64,000 bases of DNA from Haemonchus contortus (taxonomy: Eukaryota > Nematoda > Chromadorea > Rhabditida > Trichostrongylidae): positions 26,413,645 to 26,477,644 of the forward strand of contig LS997565.1 in the NCBI GenBank assembly GCA_000469685.2, written 5' to 3'. Shown piece after piece: positions 20,302 to 32,699 of the stretch (the stretch's first letter is position 1; every line of letters begins with the position of its first letter). The translations under genes were made by a program, and so were the position numbers. The notes under the pieces are model-generated. The model was not told the DNA's origin and did not search any database. It worked only from the letters and a program-made list of their open reading frames with translations.

Positions 20302-23293
20302 AAAGGCGCGCCATGAATATGGCAACAAAATCAATGCCATGCCGAAATCATATTGATACGTGGTGACTCTATGTAAACTATTTACAAAACCGCACGCACG
20401 CATCAACAAAATGGGCGCACGCTCATCTGATATAACCGTCTCCTGTGCTAGTTATAGCTCGGAGACGCTTCGGCCACTCATCGGCGGTGGCACGCAGATT
20501 TCTTGGGAAACTCCTTCGCGAGCAAGTTCGTGACCGTTTTAGAATCGCATCCTTTGAATAATCTTCGGTCCACGAAGTACCATCTCACAAGGGAAGGATA
20601 ATTAGTCGCAGTGGCCATTCAAGATGAGATGTATACCCCCGTAGGTGGTTTCGAACGCTGATCTCAGATCTGTATTCCAAATCTGCGAAACGATTCTGGG
20701 AACAAAGTTACGGGCCCGGGGCCTCCCTGTGTTATACCACTGCGCTGAACGGATCACCGAGCCGAGCAAAGTCCTTACCTGTGCAACGGTGGCCTGGGGG
20801 ATAGTGTGGTGGACTGATAGGCATGACATCAAGGTTCGAATCCTTGATGCATGGGCTCGTTTTGCTTTTCCATAAAATGCGTCCTAAACGCTTGCAAAAC
20901 GTTTTTGGGCTCAATGTTGGGCATCTACAGGGCTTCCTCACAAATAAGGACTCCGGAGAATAGTAATCAAATAAAATTTTTCTTACCGCCATTGGCCGAA
21001 TATATGCATACGTATCTCTACCCTGAACAATCGAGATGGTGTTTTGAAATCTTCGGCAGCTCCCCGTACTTACGGTGGGCGGCGGTTGAATGACTCATCC
21101 GACCAGAGCCCTCTTTGGGAGAGATGCGGCCCACAGATTCTAGGAATGGTGCCCGCGCTTTCGAAGGGGTGGTACAAGTTAACGGGCATTGTTGAAAAAA
21201 TACTGTAGAACAATAGTTAATCTCTTTGTGTGCACATATGATTATCCGTTGATTCTATTCATGGGGTAAATGTCCTTTCAAGAGGCCCTTTCATTAGGTA
21301 AGCGTGGTAGAGCGGTGGGGCATGGTACCACGGCTGTCTTCGAAATCCTTTATCCACCTGTGACTTGTTCTGAATTCCCCCCTATGAGCCTTCATTGTTG
21401 ATTTGAAGCGGTATCCACTGGAAATGACTGTCGCGCAATGGGACTCCTTTATTAATTTTATGATAACTCATCCTTACAATTTATCCGCTAATCTTCATAA
21501 GTAGGCAGACCGACTCACTTGTTTTGCACCTGATAGTTGCGACCACATAATACATCGTAAGTTGTCAATAACAGATTATCTCGGAAGCTCGTGCTCTCTT
21601 AATTTCCGTAGACGGCCTCTTGTCGTGATAATACAAAATGTGTTTCTCATGCTCGAGAAGGTGCAGCTTCTTTTGAAACTCGAGCTTCAAAGACTATAGA
21701 CTCTTCCACCAGTGCCATAAAATTGGAGCTCATGGGCCAGATCACAAACATGAGGGCTACGTTTCACTTCGGAGCCTCTATATCCCCACAAACGTAGGGA
21801 GTTTCATTCGCGGAGCTACGGGTCCATCGTCGCTGTCCTCATCAGGCGACCGGAGAGGATAATTGTGATCGTCTTTCACGAATTCGACTTCTTTGCAAAG
21901 GATAACGGGCTTTTCATAGTATCGATAAGTACGGCTCGAAACCATTTCATCACCGCCTCTTGGACAGTGTTGGTGTCAACTTCATGCTACAAGAAAGAAC
22001 TTCCTCCACCAAATATGATGATCCCACATTCGTTTAGAAGATTCGCTGGTAACGTGTTGAAGAGCGTTTGACCCGATGAATCATTTGAAATCTTCCTCCT
22101 TGAAGCCTTTGAGGCTCATTTTAAGCAAATATTTAAAATTCCTCTTTTCTCGAATGGAGCTCCACCCTTATTCGGCCGGTGGGCGGCAAAAAAAAAGAAA
22201 ATTGCCTTGTAACTCCTCTCCAGTGTTCCTTATTTGTGAGGAAGCCCTGTAGATGCCCAACATTGAGCCCAAAAACGTTTTGCAAGCGTTTAGGACGCAT
22301 TTTATGGAAAAGCAAAACGAGCCCATGCATCAAGGATTCGAACCTTGATGTCATGCCTATCAGTCCACCACACTATCCCCCAGGCCACCTTTGCACAGGT
22401 AAGGGCTTTGCTCGGCTCGGTGATCCCTTCAGCGCAGTGGTATAACACAGGGAGGCCCCGGGCCCCTAACTTTGTTCCCAGAATCGTTTCGCAGATTTGG
22501 AATACAGATTTGAGATCAGCGTTCGAAACCACCTACGGGGGTATACATCTCATCTTGAATGGCCACTGCGACCAATTATCTTTCCCTTGTCAGAAATGTA
22601 ACTGACAAAGGTGTTCTGATCGATTGTTGTAGTTTTCCGACAAAAAATAAGCGATATCGTTCTGATGGCATGCTTCCAGTCCAAACCATCATAGAAGAAG
22701 AAAATGGCTACGAGGAACGATGTGTCCCTTTAAACATTCTCGCCACCTGTAGCGAGGAATATACAGGACCGACATTTCTTCCACGCTGAACACCATTCTG
22801 CCAAAAGAAATTGTGTCGAAGCATGGGCCGCGTGCAAGTAGGGTGCTTACTTTGGGAAGACTTTACTTATCCAAGTGGAACATGCATTAAACTCAGCAGC
22901 CACGTTTCTCGTGTTTCTGCAAGTTCTGTAGCGTGATCATTTCCGAGCAATTGTATCCGGAAGAGGTTGTAATTGAAACAGGAAGGTCATCTTAGGGCTG
23001 GTGATTGACCTGTCCACGAATCGCAGTACAAGAGGTTGTCATGCGGGAATGGTCGCAGCGAGGAACGACTCTGGAAATGAATTCACCAAATGCGCATAAG
23101 AACGGAACGGCTTTTTCATAATTACGAATCTTCATCATTTTTTATTTAAAAACCGACTCCCCAGGAGCACCAAATCAGATGTGTGAGCTGAGGTATATGA
23201 TAAGCATAAGTGAAAGTACAGCTCTGGAAAACCCTTTCAACAAGGAAATCACGAGTTTCCGTAGAGTTGTGACCATATTTATGGCTAACCCTG
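20302..23293 (-). mobile_element. mariner transposon (same family as 33589-34850) split by a nested element
   Basis: Ends carry the family's TIR with TA targets at 20300-20301 and 23294-23295 (right end CCATATTTATGGCTAACCCTG). The left segment (20302-20587) on the minus strand encodes a mariner C-terminal motif, DEWPKRLRAI followed by GYIR. The right segment (22593-23293) aligns block by block with the right half of the copy at 33589-34850. Between them sits a 2.0-kb foldback element. Stops and indels make the transposase non-functional. Confidence 0.75.
20588..22589. mobile_element. Foldback element with ~410-bp inverted arms carrying tRNA-like modules
   Basis: Arms 20588-about 21000 and about 22170-22589 are inverted copies, near identical over the outer 360 bp (both begin CAAGGGAARGATAATTRGTC from the outside). 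TCA flanks both sides (20585-20587 and 22590-22592), a possible 3-bp target duplication. Each arm contains a tRNA-like stretch (20789-20860 plus; 22320-22392 minus): a box A-like TAGTGTGGTGGAC and a consensus box B GGTTCGAATCC inside a perfect 7-bp stem, 7-nt loop T-arm. The interior 21001-22170 has no recognised transposase. It may be two SINEs integrated head to head or a true long-TIR transposon. Confidence 0.75.
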
Positions 23294-23630
23294 TATGTAA
23301 GCCGGTACTTTTATTCCCCTAGTTCAGTTCGATACCACAACTTTAGAAAGATGAAAGGTTCTGCCGAGTTAGGTGAATGACAATCTGTAACTCAATTCTA
23401 ACCATGCGAATGGTAAGGCTCCTCTTGGCACTATTTCGTCTCTGCCTTTGCAGTAATGGTTTATGCCCTCCTCTCGCTCACACGCGATTTCTATAATGAT
23501 CTTTATGTTCACATTTACAAGCCCTGAAAATACAGTTTCGGGGGAATGGATGTTCCCGACAGTTTCAGTGAGAAACAGTGAGAAACGCTCTCTAATGATG
23601 CCATTCCTGCACGAACGACGTAAGCTATTA

Positions 23631-24379
23631 GGTTGAGTCATAAATCCTCGGACAATGTGATAGTGATGACTTCTATAGTTCATAACTCGTGAAAGAGATG
23701 GACGAGCGAGGCATCGTGTTGTAGAGTGTAAAAAGCTCTTTTCAATGCATACTAACGAATACGCCTGACCGTTTCCTGCGTTTGAATGTGAGGAGAGAAA
23801 GTGCCTCCCCGGAGCGGGAGTCTATGTCATACTGCTTCAAAGCATGAGGCACCCATCGACCGAGCTCTCGCACCTTGCCAGTTGACTTCAATCCACGAAT
23901 GACTGTAGACTGACTCTCTAAGGGAGACTGTCAGTTCATGAGTAGTTTGATACGGATCGGCATCCACCTGGCTCCGCAGCACGTCCAAATCGAACTCCAT
24001 TGAGCGTCCCGGCGGACGGTCTTCATTTTCGATGGAATGGTCGTCCGACGTAAACTTCGTGTGCCACTTGTGAATTGTGCATCTAGCAAGAGCAACATTC
24101 TCGTAAATTTCCTTCATACATCTATCGATTTCCGCGTGTTCTCGGCAAGATAAAAAAAGAATTAGCATGTGTTGCGGAGGTGGAGTTGCGACGGCTTGAA
24201 ATCTTGGGGCATGGTTGCAGGAGAGGAAACAATTAGGTGTGTTCGTCAGTATGTATTTCAAAGAGCTTTTCATACTCTATCTAACAATGCTACGCGCGCC
24301 CACTTTCGTCTCCTCTTTCTCGAGTTATGGTCACTAGAAATCAGCACTATTACTTTGTGTGAGGACTTATGACTCAACC
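23631..24379 (-). mobile_element. mariner transposon, internally deleted, 749 bp
   Basis: TA-flanked (23629-23630 and 24380-24381) with inverted ends GGTTGAGTCATAARTCCTC. On the minus strand, 24180-23850 encodes a mariner N-terminal DNA-binding domain: paired helix-turn-helix with WHTKFTSDDHSIENEDRPPG and FDLDVLRSQVDADPYQTTHE. The catalytic C-terminal two thirds are absent. TIRs differ from the other mariners in the window, so it is a separate lineage. Confidence 0.8.
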
Positions 24380-24696
24380 TAAAACAAGCGAAATTGTGGA
24401 GATGAAAATTATAAACTCTTATTTTCGAAAAGGTCGGGATAGGATTATGTCTCAATCAGGTGTACCAAATCTATCATTACGTTCAGTCTTTGAACTCTTC
24501 ATCGCCCCAGTCAGCGAGCAGCCTGCTAGGATATGTTGCTGTTTGCTGACACAATGCACTACGTAGGCGAGGCATCCTGGAACTATGTACTCCTAAAGGT
24601 TTTATGGTCGTGCAAAATGGTGAGGAAAACGCCAGATAGGTTTTGTGGTGTATCGCAATGTGCACTAAGTCCCCTCCCGAGGAAGTAATACATTAA

Positions 24697-27595
24697 CACA
24701 TTGGCCCGTATGCACAACTCCCGGGGTAGGGGAGGGGGAGGAAGTGTTTGTTTTCGCCGTGGGTCAGATAAGTGACGCTGGAGCGCAGTATTTCACGCTT
24801 ACACTACCGTTTGGCCAGTGTTAGAATGGTATCCGAAGTTCGTGTTTTTCGATTAATTGAACCGGAATTTGGGATGAGTGTAGATTTTTGCCTCAGGGAA
24901 GCTTTTTAACAAAGTGGAGGGGAGCTACAGCCTACGAAGGCTGAAGGAAGTAGCAGATGGAGTGATTGGAGGGTTGTGGAAACTTTGAACCTAGCATCCA
25001 GTTATCGCGCACCCAAGTACAAAGTAACCTTAGTTAGATGCGCAAATTAAATATCACCGCGCACCCTCAGGTCTCAGGTAATTAAGTGTGTGAAAAAAAC
25101 AAATGAAGGGGACAAAAAGACAGTGAAGCGCCTAGAAAAAAGCTTCGAATGAATAAAATTTGCACACCAGATAAACAGTTGATATTGTGGTTTCTAGATG
25201 TTAGTCATTAAATAACACTCCGTTTGGAGTTTGGCTATTCTCTTCTTTTACAGGGTTTTCAGTATTTGGAGCTGAAAGCAGCGTCATCAAACAGGCCGCA
25301 AGAACCATATACCAATCCATTCAGGATTACTTACTCGATACGTGCCACATCTTCCACTCTTCAACCTTTACATTTCTGCGCCATCCTAGGCTCGGGATGC
25401 TCATACCTCGAGAATCCTGCAAATACGCAACCTTTCTCTATGCACCCACCCCCAGCACCGCAACCCTCGGCTTAATCCCCCTAAAATTTATTCCTCGTCA
25501 CTAGCACTGATGTACATTTGGTAGATAAACTTTTTTCCAAGCCGCCGCAGCGAAGCATTTTAGTCCGTTGCAGCGTCAATTTCAACCTTTACACATGGTA
25601 TACACATGATTCTTGTTCGAAAACTTTTTTGCTCTAAGCGCCGGGCTTTCTTACTATTGCTACCATATTACACCTTCAACACTTAATTTTTTATGCGCTC
25701 ATGGAAGATGTGGACAACACAATGGACAACAAGTTTTCGCACCTAGGCGGGAAGTGGCCCTTCTGCGCGAAGGTTCGTAAACCGCTTCCCAAGGCAGGGC
25801 TCGTTAAAAAATTAAGAGCAAAGCGAGCAGAAGGTGCACGATTACAACTGCAATACCTGACAGCATTCATTTAGGATAAAAATTGAGAGCTATGAACAAA
25901 AGTGGAACATAAAATAAATTAATATCACGCATAAAAAGCGCCATGTCGCCAACCCACTCCCACGACAGGAATAGCAGGGTAACAAAGAATAAAATGCAAT
26001 AGGATATGTAATAATATACAAATCAGGCGAAAAACTACTCATTAGTTGCTCACAGAAATAATTCCAGTTTCCTTCTCAAATCACACCAGGATCGCGATGC
26101 AACATGCTCACGATAACTGGTGTAAATCTAGAAAGAAAACCTGCTTATCTGAAGATTCGACTGCTTAATAGCAATGAATTTAGCAATATAAATAGATTTG
26201 TAGTTGGTTGCAGCAGTAGAATAAAATCAGAGCAATACTTGACGAATTCGGCAGCAGAAGTCAGAGGAATAAGCGCTCAGTCGAATAATGTAGTGAATAG
26301 CAGAGTTGCGGTCTACATGACCATCGGCGCCCCAGCTCTATTCTAGGTTTAGATTCCTCCCCCGGGGAGCCAATGGGGTCGGGCTTCTCTGAGCTCTCGC
26401 TAAGGTAAGGTCGCAGAGGCAAAACATCATACGATTATCGAGGGCTGTCGATTCTTCATCTGTTTATAGGAAAAAACATCGCTCCATTGTCACTATCTTG
26501 ACCCAAAACCTACCATTTGAACGTTCGCACCCTTCGCAAACATTTCCTTCCCCTCCCCTACCCCGGGAGTTGTGCATACCGGCCATTGCGTACCGAGTGC
26601 ATCACATGGTGATGCACGCATAAACTTGCCCGCGTGGCCACGTGCATCACATGGCGATGCATGAAATTCACACTGGAATTTCTACTTTCTTTATGAAGCA
26701 ATACTAGTCAAAACCTGCAAACATATGTTTTCGAACATGCTGAACAACATATCTGCTTGGGACTTCAACAGCTGAAAAAATATGGAGCGTCCATACACCA
26801 TAATACTAATCACGAATCTAACGCTACTAACAAGTTTTATTGTATTATTTCTTCTGTACTCTTGGGAACTAATTATAATGATCATTGTACTCGTATACAA
26901 ATCAAGAATATGGCTCATAATAATACATAGACATCGTCGTTTTGGATTCCACTATCCTCGGTAAAAGATACTACACTTGGTTGAACAATATTCGAGGACC
27001 AACCGGCATCAGACTCCCCTTCACTATCTTTATCATCACTTGATTCAACGGCATCAGCGAGCAAACCATCAGGAGCTCCCGAAACATATTCATTGTCTGC
27101 TTCTTCATGGCTATCATTAAGCAGTTGCACGATTGAGTTCTCCAAAGCTTCCAATACTACCAGAATCGATAACAGAACTTCATTAGACTTCAAGTTGCTC
27201 TCCTGGAATGAGACGAGGGGACACAATGTAGATTGTGGAAAGAAGCACACTTTTCGCATAGTCGGAACACCTTAAAGTCAAGAAACTTTGGCTGGTTGGA
27301 ATTGTTATCGCAAGATTTAGCACTAAGTAGATTTTATTAGATTTAGATTTAGCACGCACAGTTGACCAATAAAATATCTCTTAAATCACAGAGTGTTAGA
27401 CAGATATGTTGTTCTCCATGTGCAAAAACATTATAGAAAAAAATCGGATCCCAATAATAGAGAATTCATAATGTTAGGAAAAAAACCGTTTCGTATGGCC
27501 AAGTGCATCACATGGTGATGCACGCCGCGAGCCGATCCAAAAATCGCTTGGCCACGCGCATGGGAAAATCGCCGAGGGCGCCGGTACGCAACGTG
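24697..27595 (-). mobile_element. TTAA (piggyBac-like) transposon remnant split by a nested element
   Basis: Flanked by TTAA at 24693-24696 and 27596-27599. Joined across the insert, its ends are CACATTG plus CGTACCG on the left and the inverted CGGTACGCAACGTG on the right. Near the ends lie palindromic GTGCATCACATGGTGATGCAC-like words (at 26599, 26651 and 27507). The minus-strand ORF 27259-26915 is acidic in the middle and ends with SVVSFTEDSGIQ, which resembles the region just before the catalytic core of piggyBac transposases. The next minus ORF (26918-26691) could be a decayed continuation. TTAA targets fit this call. The transposase match is suggestive only. Confidence 0.6.
24704..26583. 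mobile_element. 1.88-kb long-TIR element nested in the TTAA transposon
   Basis: Ends GCCCGTATGCACAACTCCCG and its near-exact inverse at 26564-26583. Arm similarity continues through GGGGTAGGGGAGGGG and on for 120 bp or more. CATTG flanks both sides (24699-24703 and 26584-26588), a likely 5-bp target duplication. The interior has only short ORFs (for example 25224-25475 and 26104-26346, plus) that I do not recognise, so it is probably non-autonomous. Superfamily unknown. Confidence 0.7.
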
Positions 27596-27599
27596 TTAA

Positions 27600-28224
27600 T
27601 TAAATGTTGAGTTGATATAGTGGTTTCGCTCTAAATTCGAGTTTTCGAGTGGCTCACGCTTCTCAGCCGTCTAACAAAAGTAGTTCCCTTTCCTATCTAC
27701 AAAACAATCTTTTCCTAAGTCTCTGCAACGCTTGTGTCTTTTTCCTTACCATTAGCTTGTATTTGGAACAATTTGGGAGAGAAGGCGAGACTAAAAAGTC
27801 CCGTTCCAATGCACCTGAAAACATGGCGTGCTAGTAACAGCAGTTTGTAATAGAAATGCGACAGTTATCTTCGAGTGGTACTTAACTTATAGTGATTAGC
27901 ACCGTGAAATCGTTGTTGTGCTGCAGCACTTGGCCACAACTGAAATCCATCTTGTGGTTCTTCTGTTCACATCCGCGTTATCGGAGGAGAGAGATCATCA
28001 TAATGCAGTGGCTCTTGACGGGTTGCATCGTGTACCCTTACTAAAAAAAGGTGACCGCGCATTTATAAGTATAATTCTGCACATAGTATATAATACAATT
28101 TTAATAAGTAGGGGAGGTCTGTAAGGAAGACCAATTACGTCAGAGAGACAAGAGTACAGTTAGCTGTACGAATTGATACGGCAAGTTAATATGAGGCGCA
28201 GCGTCCCAGTTACAGCGCTTGATT
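27600..28224. other. Intergenic, nothing recognised
   Basis: About 620 bp of AT-rich sequence with only ORFs under 70 codons. No repeat shared with the rest of the window was noticed. Confidence 0.35.
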
Positions 28225-28226
28225 TA

Positions 28227-28990
28227 CAGGGTGTTCCAAAATCATGGGCGCCATTTCTTTGCAGTAGATTTAATACTTCGAAGCTGAGGATATGATAAAA
28301 TTTGCACACTCGTTTGCTAACATTATGTGTAACAACAAAATATCTCCCATTGCGGAAATAGGTACCCAGAGTCTGTTCTCGCACTACTCATATGTTTCAC
28401 GCAGGCACCTCCTCCAATCTCTCTTAGCTGTTCTCGAGTCTTGCTTTCAGGAACTATGAGCTGGGAATGCAAACCCGCCAGGTTCCCCTCTAATCAGGGA
28501 CCATACGGAGAAGCTAAGTGGTTTAAGATTTGGGGAGCAGGTTGGCCATTCCTTTATGCTGACGAAGTCGAGCAACGCACCAGCACTTCTCTTGGCTGAG
28601 CTGGCTCTGTGGGCTGGAGTACCGTACTTGTAGAAGGACGCCTGTCTGTCTCAGGAAGCAGAATCAGATCAGTGCTGCAGTAATTGCCAGTGCGAGCTGC
28701 CTCACTTCGTAGGCATAAAGGAATGCCCCAAAGCTCCAGTATGTCTAGCCAATATACTCTCTGAGTACACGTCTTTGTCAATTTTCACGTACACCAGAGG
28801 CAGCTTACCATTGGACATGACCCTCAATGGGCATCTTTCTGCTGTTCTTACAACAACTTTTTCGTGAGAGATTGTGCTATCGATAGTTCTCGCCAGCGCC
28901 TTATTTGCAAAGGAAGGCTTTTGGCCAGATCGTTGGACATATGTTGGGGACAACGATGGAGAATATGTGACTAGGTGGTGTGACTGTGTG
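28227..28990 (-). pseudogene. mariner/Tc1-type transposase relic
   Basis: The left end has TA at 28225-28226 and a CAGGGTGTTCCAAAATCATG terminal repeat. On the minus strand, pieces read in order as a transposase catalytic core: VMSNGKLPLVYVKI, DVYSESIL, and EWPTCSPNLKPLSFSVWSLI, the third-aspartate block in which the catalytic Asp of SPDL is Asn. Frames shift several times and no matching right terminal repeat was found by eye, so the far end (about 28990) is approximate. Confidence 0.6.
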
Positions 28991-30960
28991 ACTAGGCGAT
29001 CTTTTTTCAATAAAAGTAACAAAGTTGAGATGAAAAACCGATCAAAACTTTTCGCTTAACCACTGCTATACACTCGCAAGAGATTGCCAATAAGAAAGAC
29101 AACAGGGTCGCTCTAAATATTCCAGTGTGATTATAAAGTGAACAGCAATACGAACCACACTGCAATCTATGACTCATGGGCATTGAGAAATGATCTCTGT
29201 TGTCATCACAAATATAGGTTCTTGTTCATTCTGGTCGTTTGTTGGATGGTGTGCTAATCATCTCAAATAGCGTTCATGTCTGAAAAGGACGACCAAGTGG
29301 GAACACTCTCCGAAAAATACCTGGACTGTTCTGTTTGAAAACTTCTTCGAACACACGAATATAGACATCGTAAACTCTAATGGCGATGTTATAATAAGAA
29401 AAAAAAATATGATGACGTGCTTCAATATTGGATGCTCCAGTAGATATGAGATTTTCGTTTCGATTCGGTCCTCTCTTCTGAGCACTGGGTTTTTTGATCG
29501 TTATTATTTTGCCCGGTAAATCGTATTTTTCTTGAAACTTGGATGTAGTTGCGAAGAAATGCCTACGAATTGCTGTTTTGGCTTTCTTGAGGCAAAGTTT
29601 CTTAGGAACATCTCTCGTAGAGGAATCATGGAATGTCACTTGATCCGAGACTGCAAAAGACATGGAACCATGGATTACTTTGAACATGGTGATAGAATCA
29701 TTTTTCAGTCTTCGTTTTCTTAGGGACTATTAATTCAGAAGCTTATCTCTTACCAGGCGGCTACGCACGCTATCGCGTGCGCTGGGGGCTCTAGCCATGA
29801 GGGACGGAGCCACATGAGCTTCTGATTTTGACTGTAGACCTCTATCAGCTCAGCCTCTTCCCTGACACTTTTGTAGCGGCCACCATTCTTTTTTGTCTCA
29901 TGGGAAGCATGAAATTTCTTCGCTAGATCACGAAAACTCGCACTGACCGGCAAGCAGTTCAAGGAGGGTGTTTGATATGTGATAGGAAAGTTTGTCCAGC
30001 TCGGCGGGAGCATTAGCATAGTATACATAACACTTGATTTCGAAACATGTAATTTGACAAAGCAACACTTCTGTATACACAATATTCTGCAGCAAGGGCT
30101 ACGGGGATTGATCAAGCAATAACTTCAACCTTTTCTGATTCTTAATTAGCAAATATTTTGGTTTGGGCTGTGTGTGGTCATGAAGAGCCTCCGATGTATC
30201 CAAATCAAATGCTTCTGCAGTTCATGTAGTCGAAGATAGTCTGTGTAGTTCAGGCTGTCTGTGGCCATGAGCACTAACTCTGAAAGGACAGCCCCTTCGG
30301 ATAGTTGTAAGGATCTAAACGTCTCTACAGGGTACGCACGCCGGGGTTTTATTTATTTATTTATTCATGCGTGCCACTTCACGCGCCTTAACTTGTACAG
30401 AGAGAGCGACACAGTCATCACAAACAAACAGGAGAGCTTAGTACCTATGGAACATTTACGAATAACTAAAAATTGTAGTTGATGATCAGACACACCAAGG
30501 AGACCCATCTAACCTATAGTGGTCGGGTGGCATCCAGGTCCACTACCCCCACTAGTCGGTAATGGTGCCTCAATCAGAGGGACTTACCTGGACTTCGGCA
30601 CACGACTATACCGACAACCTCGTGGAGCAGGTAAGCCGGGTAGTAACCGAATGCCCATCTTGTGAAGTTCCGAGAACAAAAGGTCACCTTTTAGGCGATA
30701 AGGCGATATTTCAATTCATAACGAGAAGGATAACACGCAAAAGAAAATAAATGAGTGCATAGGAAAAAAATGGTGCATATAAAAGTCATTTCACGTCCTT
30801 ACTACAGTTAATAATTATGAGATGAAGCATTGGTAGCTGTATTATGAAGCCTTGTATCCGTACTAGAAACTCATGAGTCAAGTAGTAGTGCCAGGTCACA
30901 GTGTTGTCGGATTGGTGAGATAGAAGCGGATGAGTGTCCACTGTTGCGATATCTAAATTG
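28991..30960. other. Unassigned region with two mid-size ORFs
   Basis: Holds minus ORFs at 29274-29687 (137 codons, Lys/Arg-rich, with KKLCLKKAKTAIRRHFF) and 29750-30115 (121 codons). Neither resembles a family I know, and no splice-consistent partners were found. A TTTA microsatellite of about 20 bp sits at 30347-30366. A GGGTGGCATCCAGGTCCACTAC-type GC-rich stretch lies near 30520-30610. Confidence 0.3.
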
Positions 30961-30969
30961 ATCTTTCTC

Positions 30970-32545
30970 TCAGATTTCACGGCTGATTACATCCGTAGCA
31001 TTATGCCTTAGTAAATTCTTTTTAAACACCTTACCATTCATGGATCCGAATAATTCAGAGGGCAGTTTCTCGAAGTTCCTCGCGGTGCGATAAAAATAGG
31101 AGTGGAAAGTTAGTGAATAGAATTTCTGTATGTTCCAAACCTCCCGGACCTTACGCTGCATGGCTTGAAAACCCAATAACTGCTAGGTTTCAACCTAGTT
31201 TCGTGTTTGATTATTCGGAATCCCAGTGAGAGGTCATTAACTAATCTCATCTTGCTCAAGCTTGTCAGCCCTAGCCATCTCATTCGTTCTTTTAATTCGG
31301 AACGTCACTTGGAATCATTCCTGGATGGTTTTTGAGATAAACCACCCTAGTGAAAGTACGCTGCACTTTCTCTAGTTTGGCAACCTCTTTCTAAAGAATG
31401 GGATTCCAAAGCTGAGAGCAGTAGTTCAGATACGGCATTACATAGGCATTATACAGGCGTAGAAGCGATTTGGGCTCTTTAATCTGTGTGTTACGGAAAA
31501 TCATGAAAAGCGCTGCGAAAGCTTTCTTCGCCACCCTTTCGATCTGAGCTGTGAATCTCAGTTCGGACTGTATTATTATTATTCCACACTTGTACAATTA
31601 GTTAAGACAGTGCCATTTTTTTCGTACTCGGATTGGAATGTGTCTACAAGATGGAGGACTGTGCGCTTATTTATATTTATTGCAAGTCCCCATGCGGTGG
31701 CCCATTCCACCATTCTTACAAGAGCTAGCTGAAGTGCGGTTTGTATTTGCATTCTGTTAGTTGCATCGTATGCGGCGTATAGCTTTATGTCATCAGCATA
31801 CACCTGACCCTTGATCTCAGGTGATGATTTGACACAAGCAGGTAGGTCCATGGTATGAAATAGAAATAATAGTGGGGATAGCACACTTCCTTGAGGGACA
31901 CCACTACTACAGTGATGTTTATCAGAGAAGGTGCTTCCTACCTTCACCGTCATATGTCTATCGTGCAAATACGACTTCAGCCACTCTAGGAGATGTCCAG
32001 CAATGCCAAGGTAATGAAGTTGGACTAGTAGCTTCTGATGACAGACTCTATCGAATGCCTTAGACAAGTCGACGAAAACGATATCTACATATTTACCATT
32101 ATCAAGAGCATAAGTCCAATCGTACATGCTGGGGTCCGGGAACTTCTCCCCTAACACGGCGTCGCACACGTCGCATCCGCCGCCCATCGCAGGATTGCGA
32201 TGGAAGGTTGGAGCGCGCAATTTGTGAAGTGGGGAGTCCTTTAATTATTTGAATTGGCTAGCCGCTCTTTCCAATTCCAATGCGGTCTTGATCGTTGTTT
32301 ATATAGGAGGAGTCATTTGAATTAATCAAGTCTAATAAACATGAAAACTAAAAGAAACAGAAGAAAAAACGATAAAATCCAATGAAAAAGCAAGCCAGTC
32401 AAGGAAAAATTCCGCGTCCTATCGATTGGCGGGAGTACGGTGATTGCAGTGACGTTCGCCGCATGCCGCAAGGGAGAATGCCGCGATAGGGGAGAAGTTC
32501 CGTTACCCGTACATGCTGCCCATCAAGTTAGATAGCGTGGGGCTA
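30970..32545 (-). pseudogene. CR1/Jockey-like LINE reverse transcriptase, 5'-truncated, split by a MITE
   Basis: Minus strand. The palm is well preserved: FVDLSKAFDRV (motif A), the SSGVPQGSVLSPLLF loop (motif B) and YADDIKLYAA (motif C) within 32121-31579. A thumb-like part follows at 31597-31391 (KKAFAALFMIF, YNAYVMPYLNYCSQLWNP), and a tail LPSELFGSMNGKVFKKNLL is near 31070-31000. Stops and frameshifts separate these parts. Coding for the fingers (STLSNLMG) lies at 32509-32545, beyond the 377-bp MITE that divides the domain. The 5' half of the element (Gag-like ORF and endonuclease) is absent, as usual for 5'-truncated LINEs. Confidence 0.85.
32132..32508 (+). mobile_element. Mutator-type (MULE) MITE, copy 2
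   Basis: Same family and orientation as 1316-1697. It begins GGGTCCGGGAACTTCTC, ends with the inverted form (GAGAAGTTCCGTTACCC), and is flanked by GTACATGCTG on both sides (32122-32131 and 32509-32518; 9-10 bp). Internal landmarks shared with copy 1 include CACGGCGTCGCACACG, CTAATCAAGTCTAATAAACA and CGCATGCCGCAAGGGAGAAT. It interrupts the LINE RT frame, which reads on in the same frame on either side. Confidence 0.9.
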
Positions 32546-32699
32546 TTGTAGAATTTATTATATTAGGTCTGAAGTAAATGTAGTGCATTTGCTCTTGTGT
32601 AGAAGGGACTACTGCGTGTTGAACCATGGATACTGACTTTTAGAAAATTGTTAGCCTTATTTTTAAACGAGTTCAGTGGTATCTCCTAGTTGCACACCT

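Noticed and set aside
20789..20860. tRNA-like sequence with consensus box B
   Set aside because: No acceptor stem or anticodon stem can be folded, and an inverted copy exists at 22320-22392 within the other arm of the foldback element, so it is not a functional tRNA gene.
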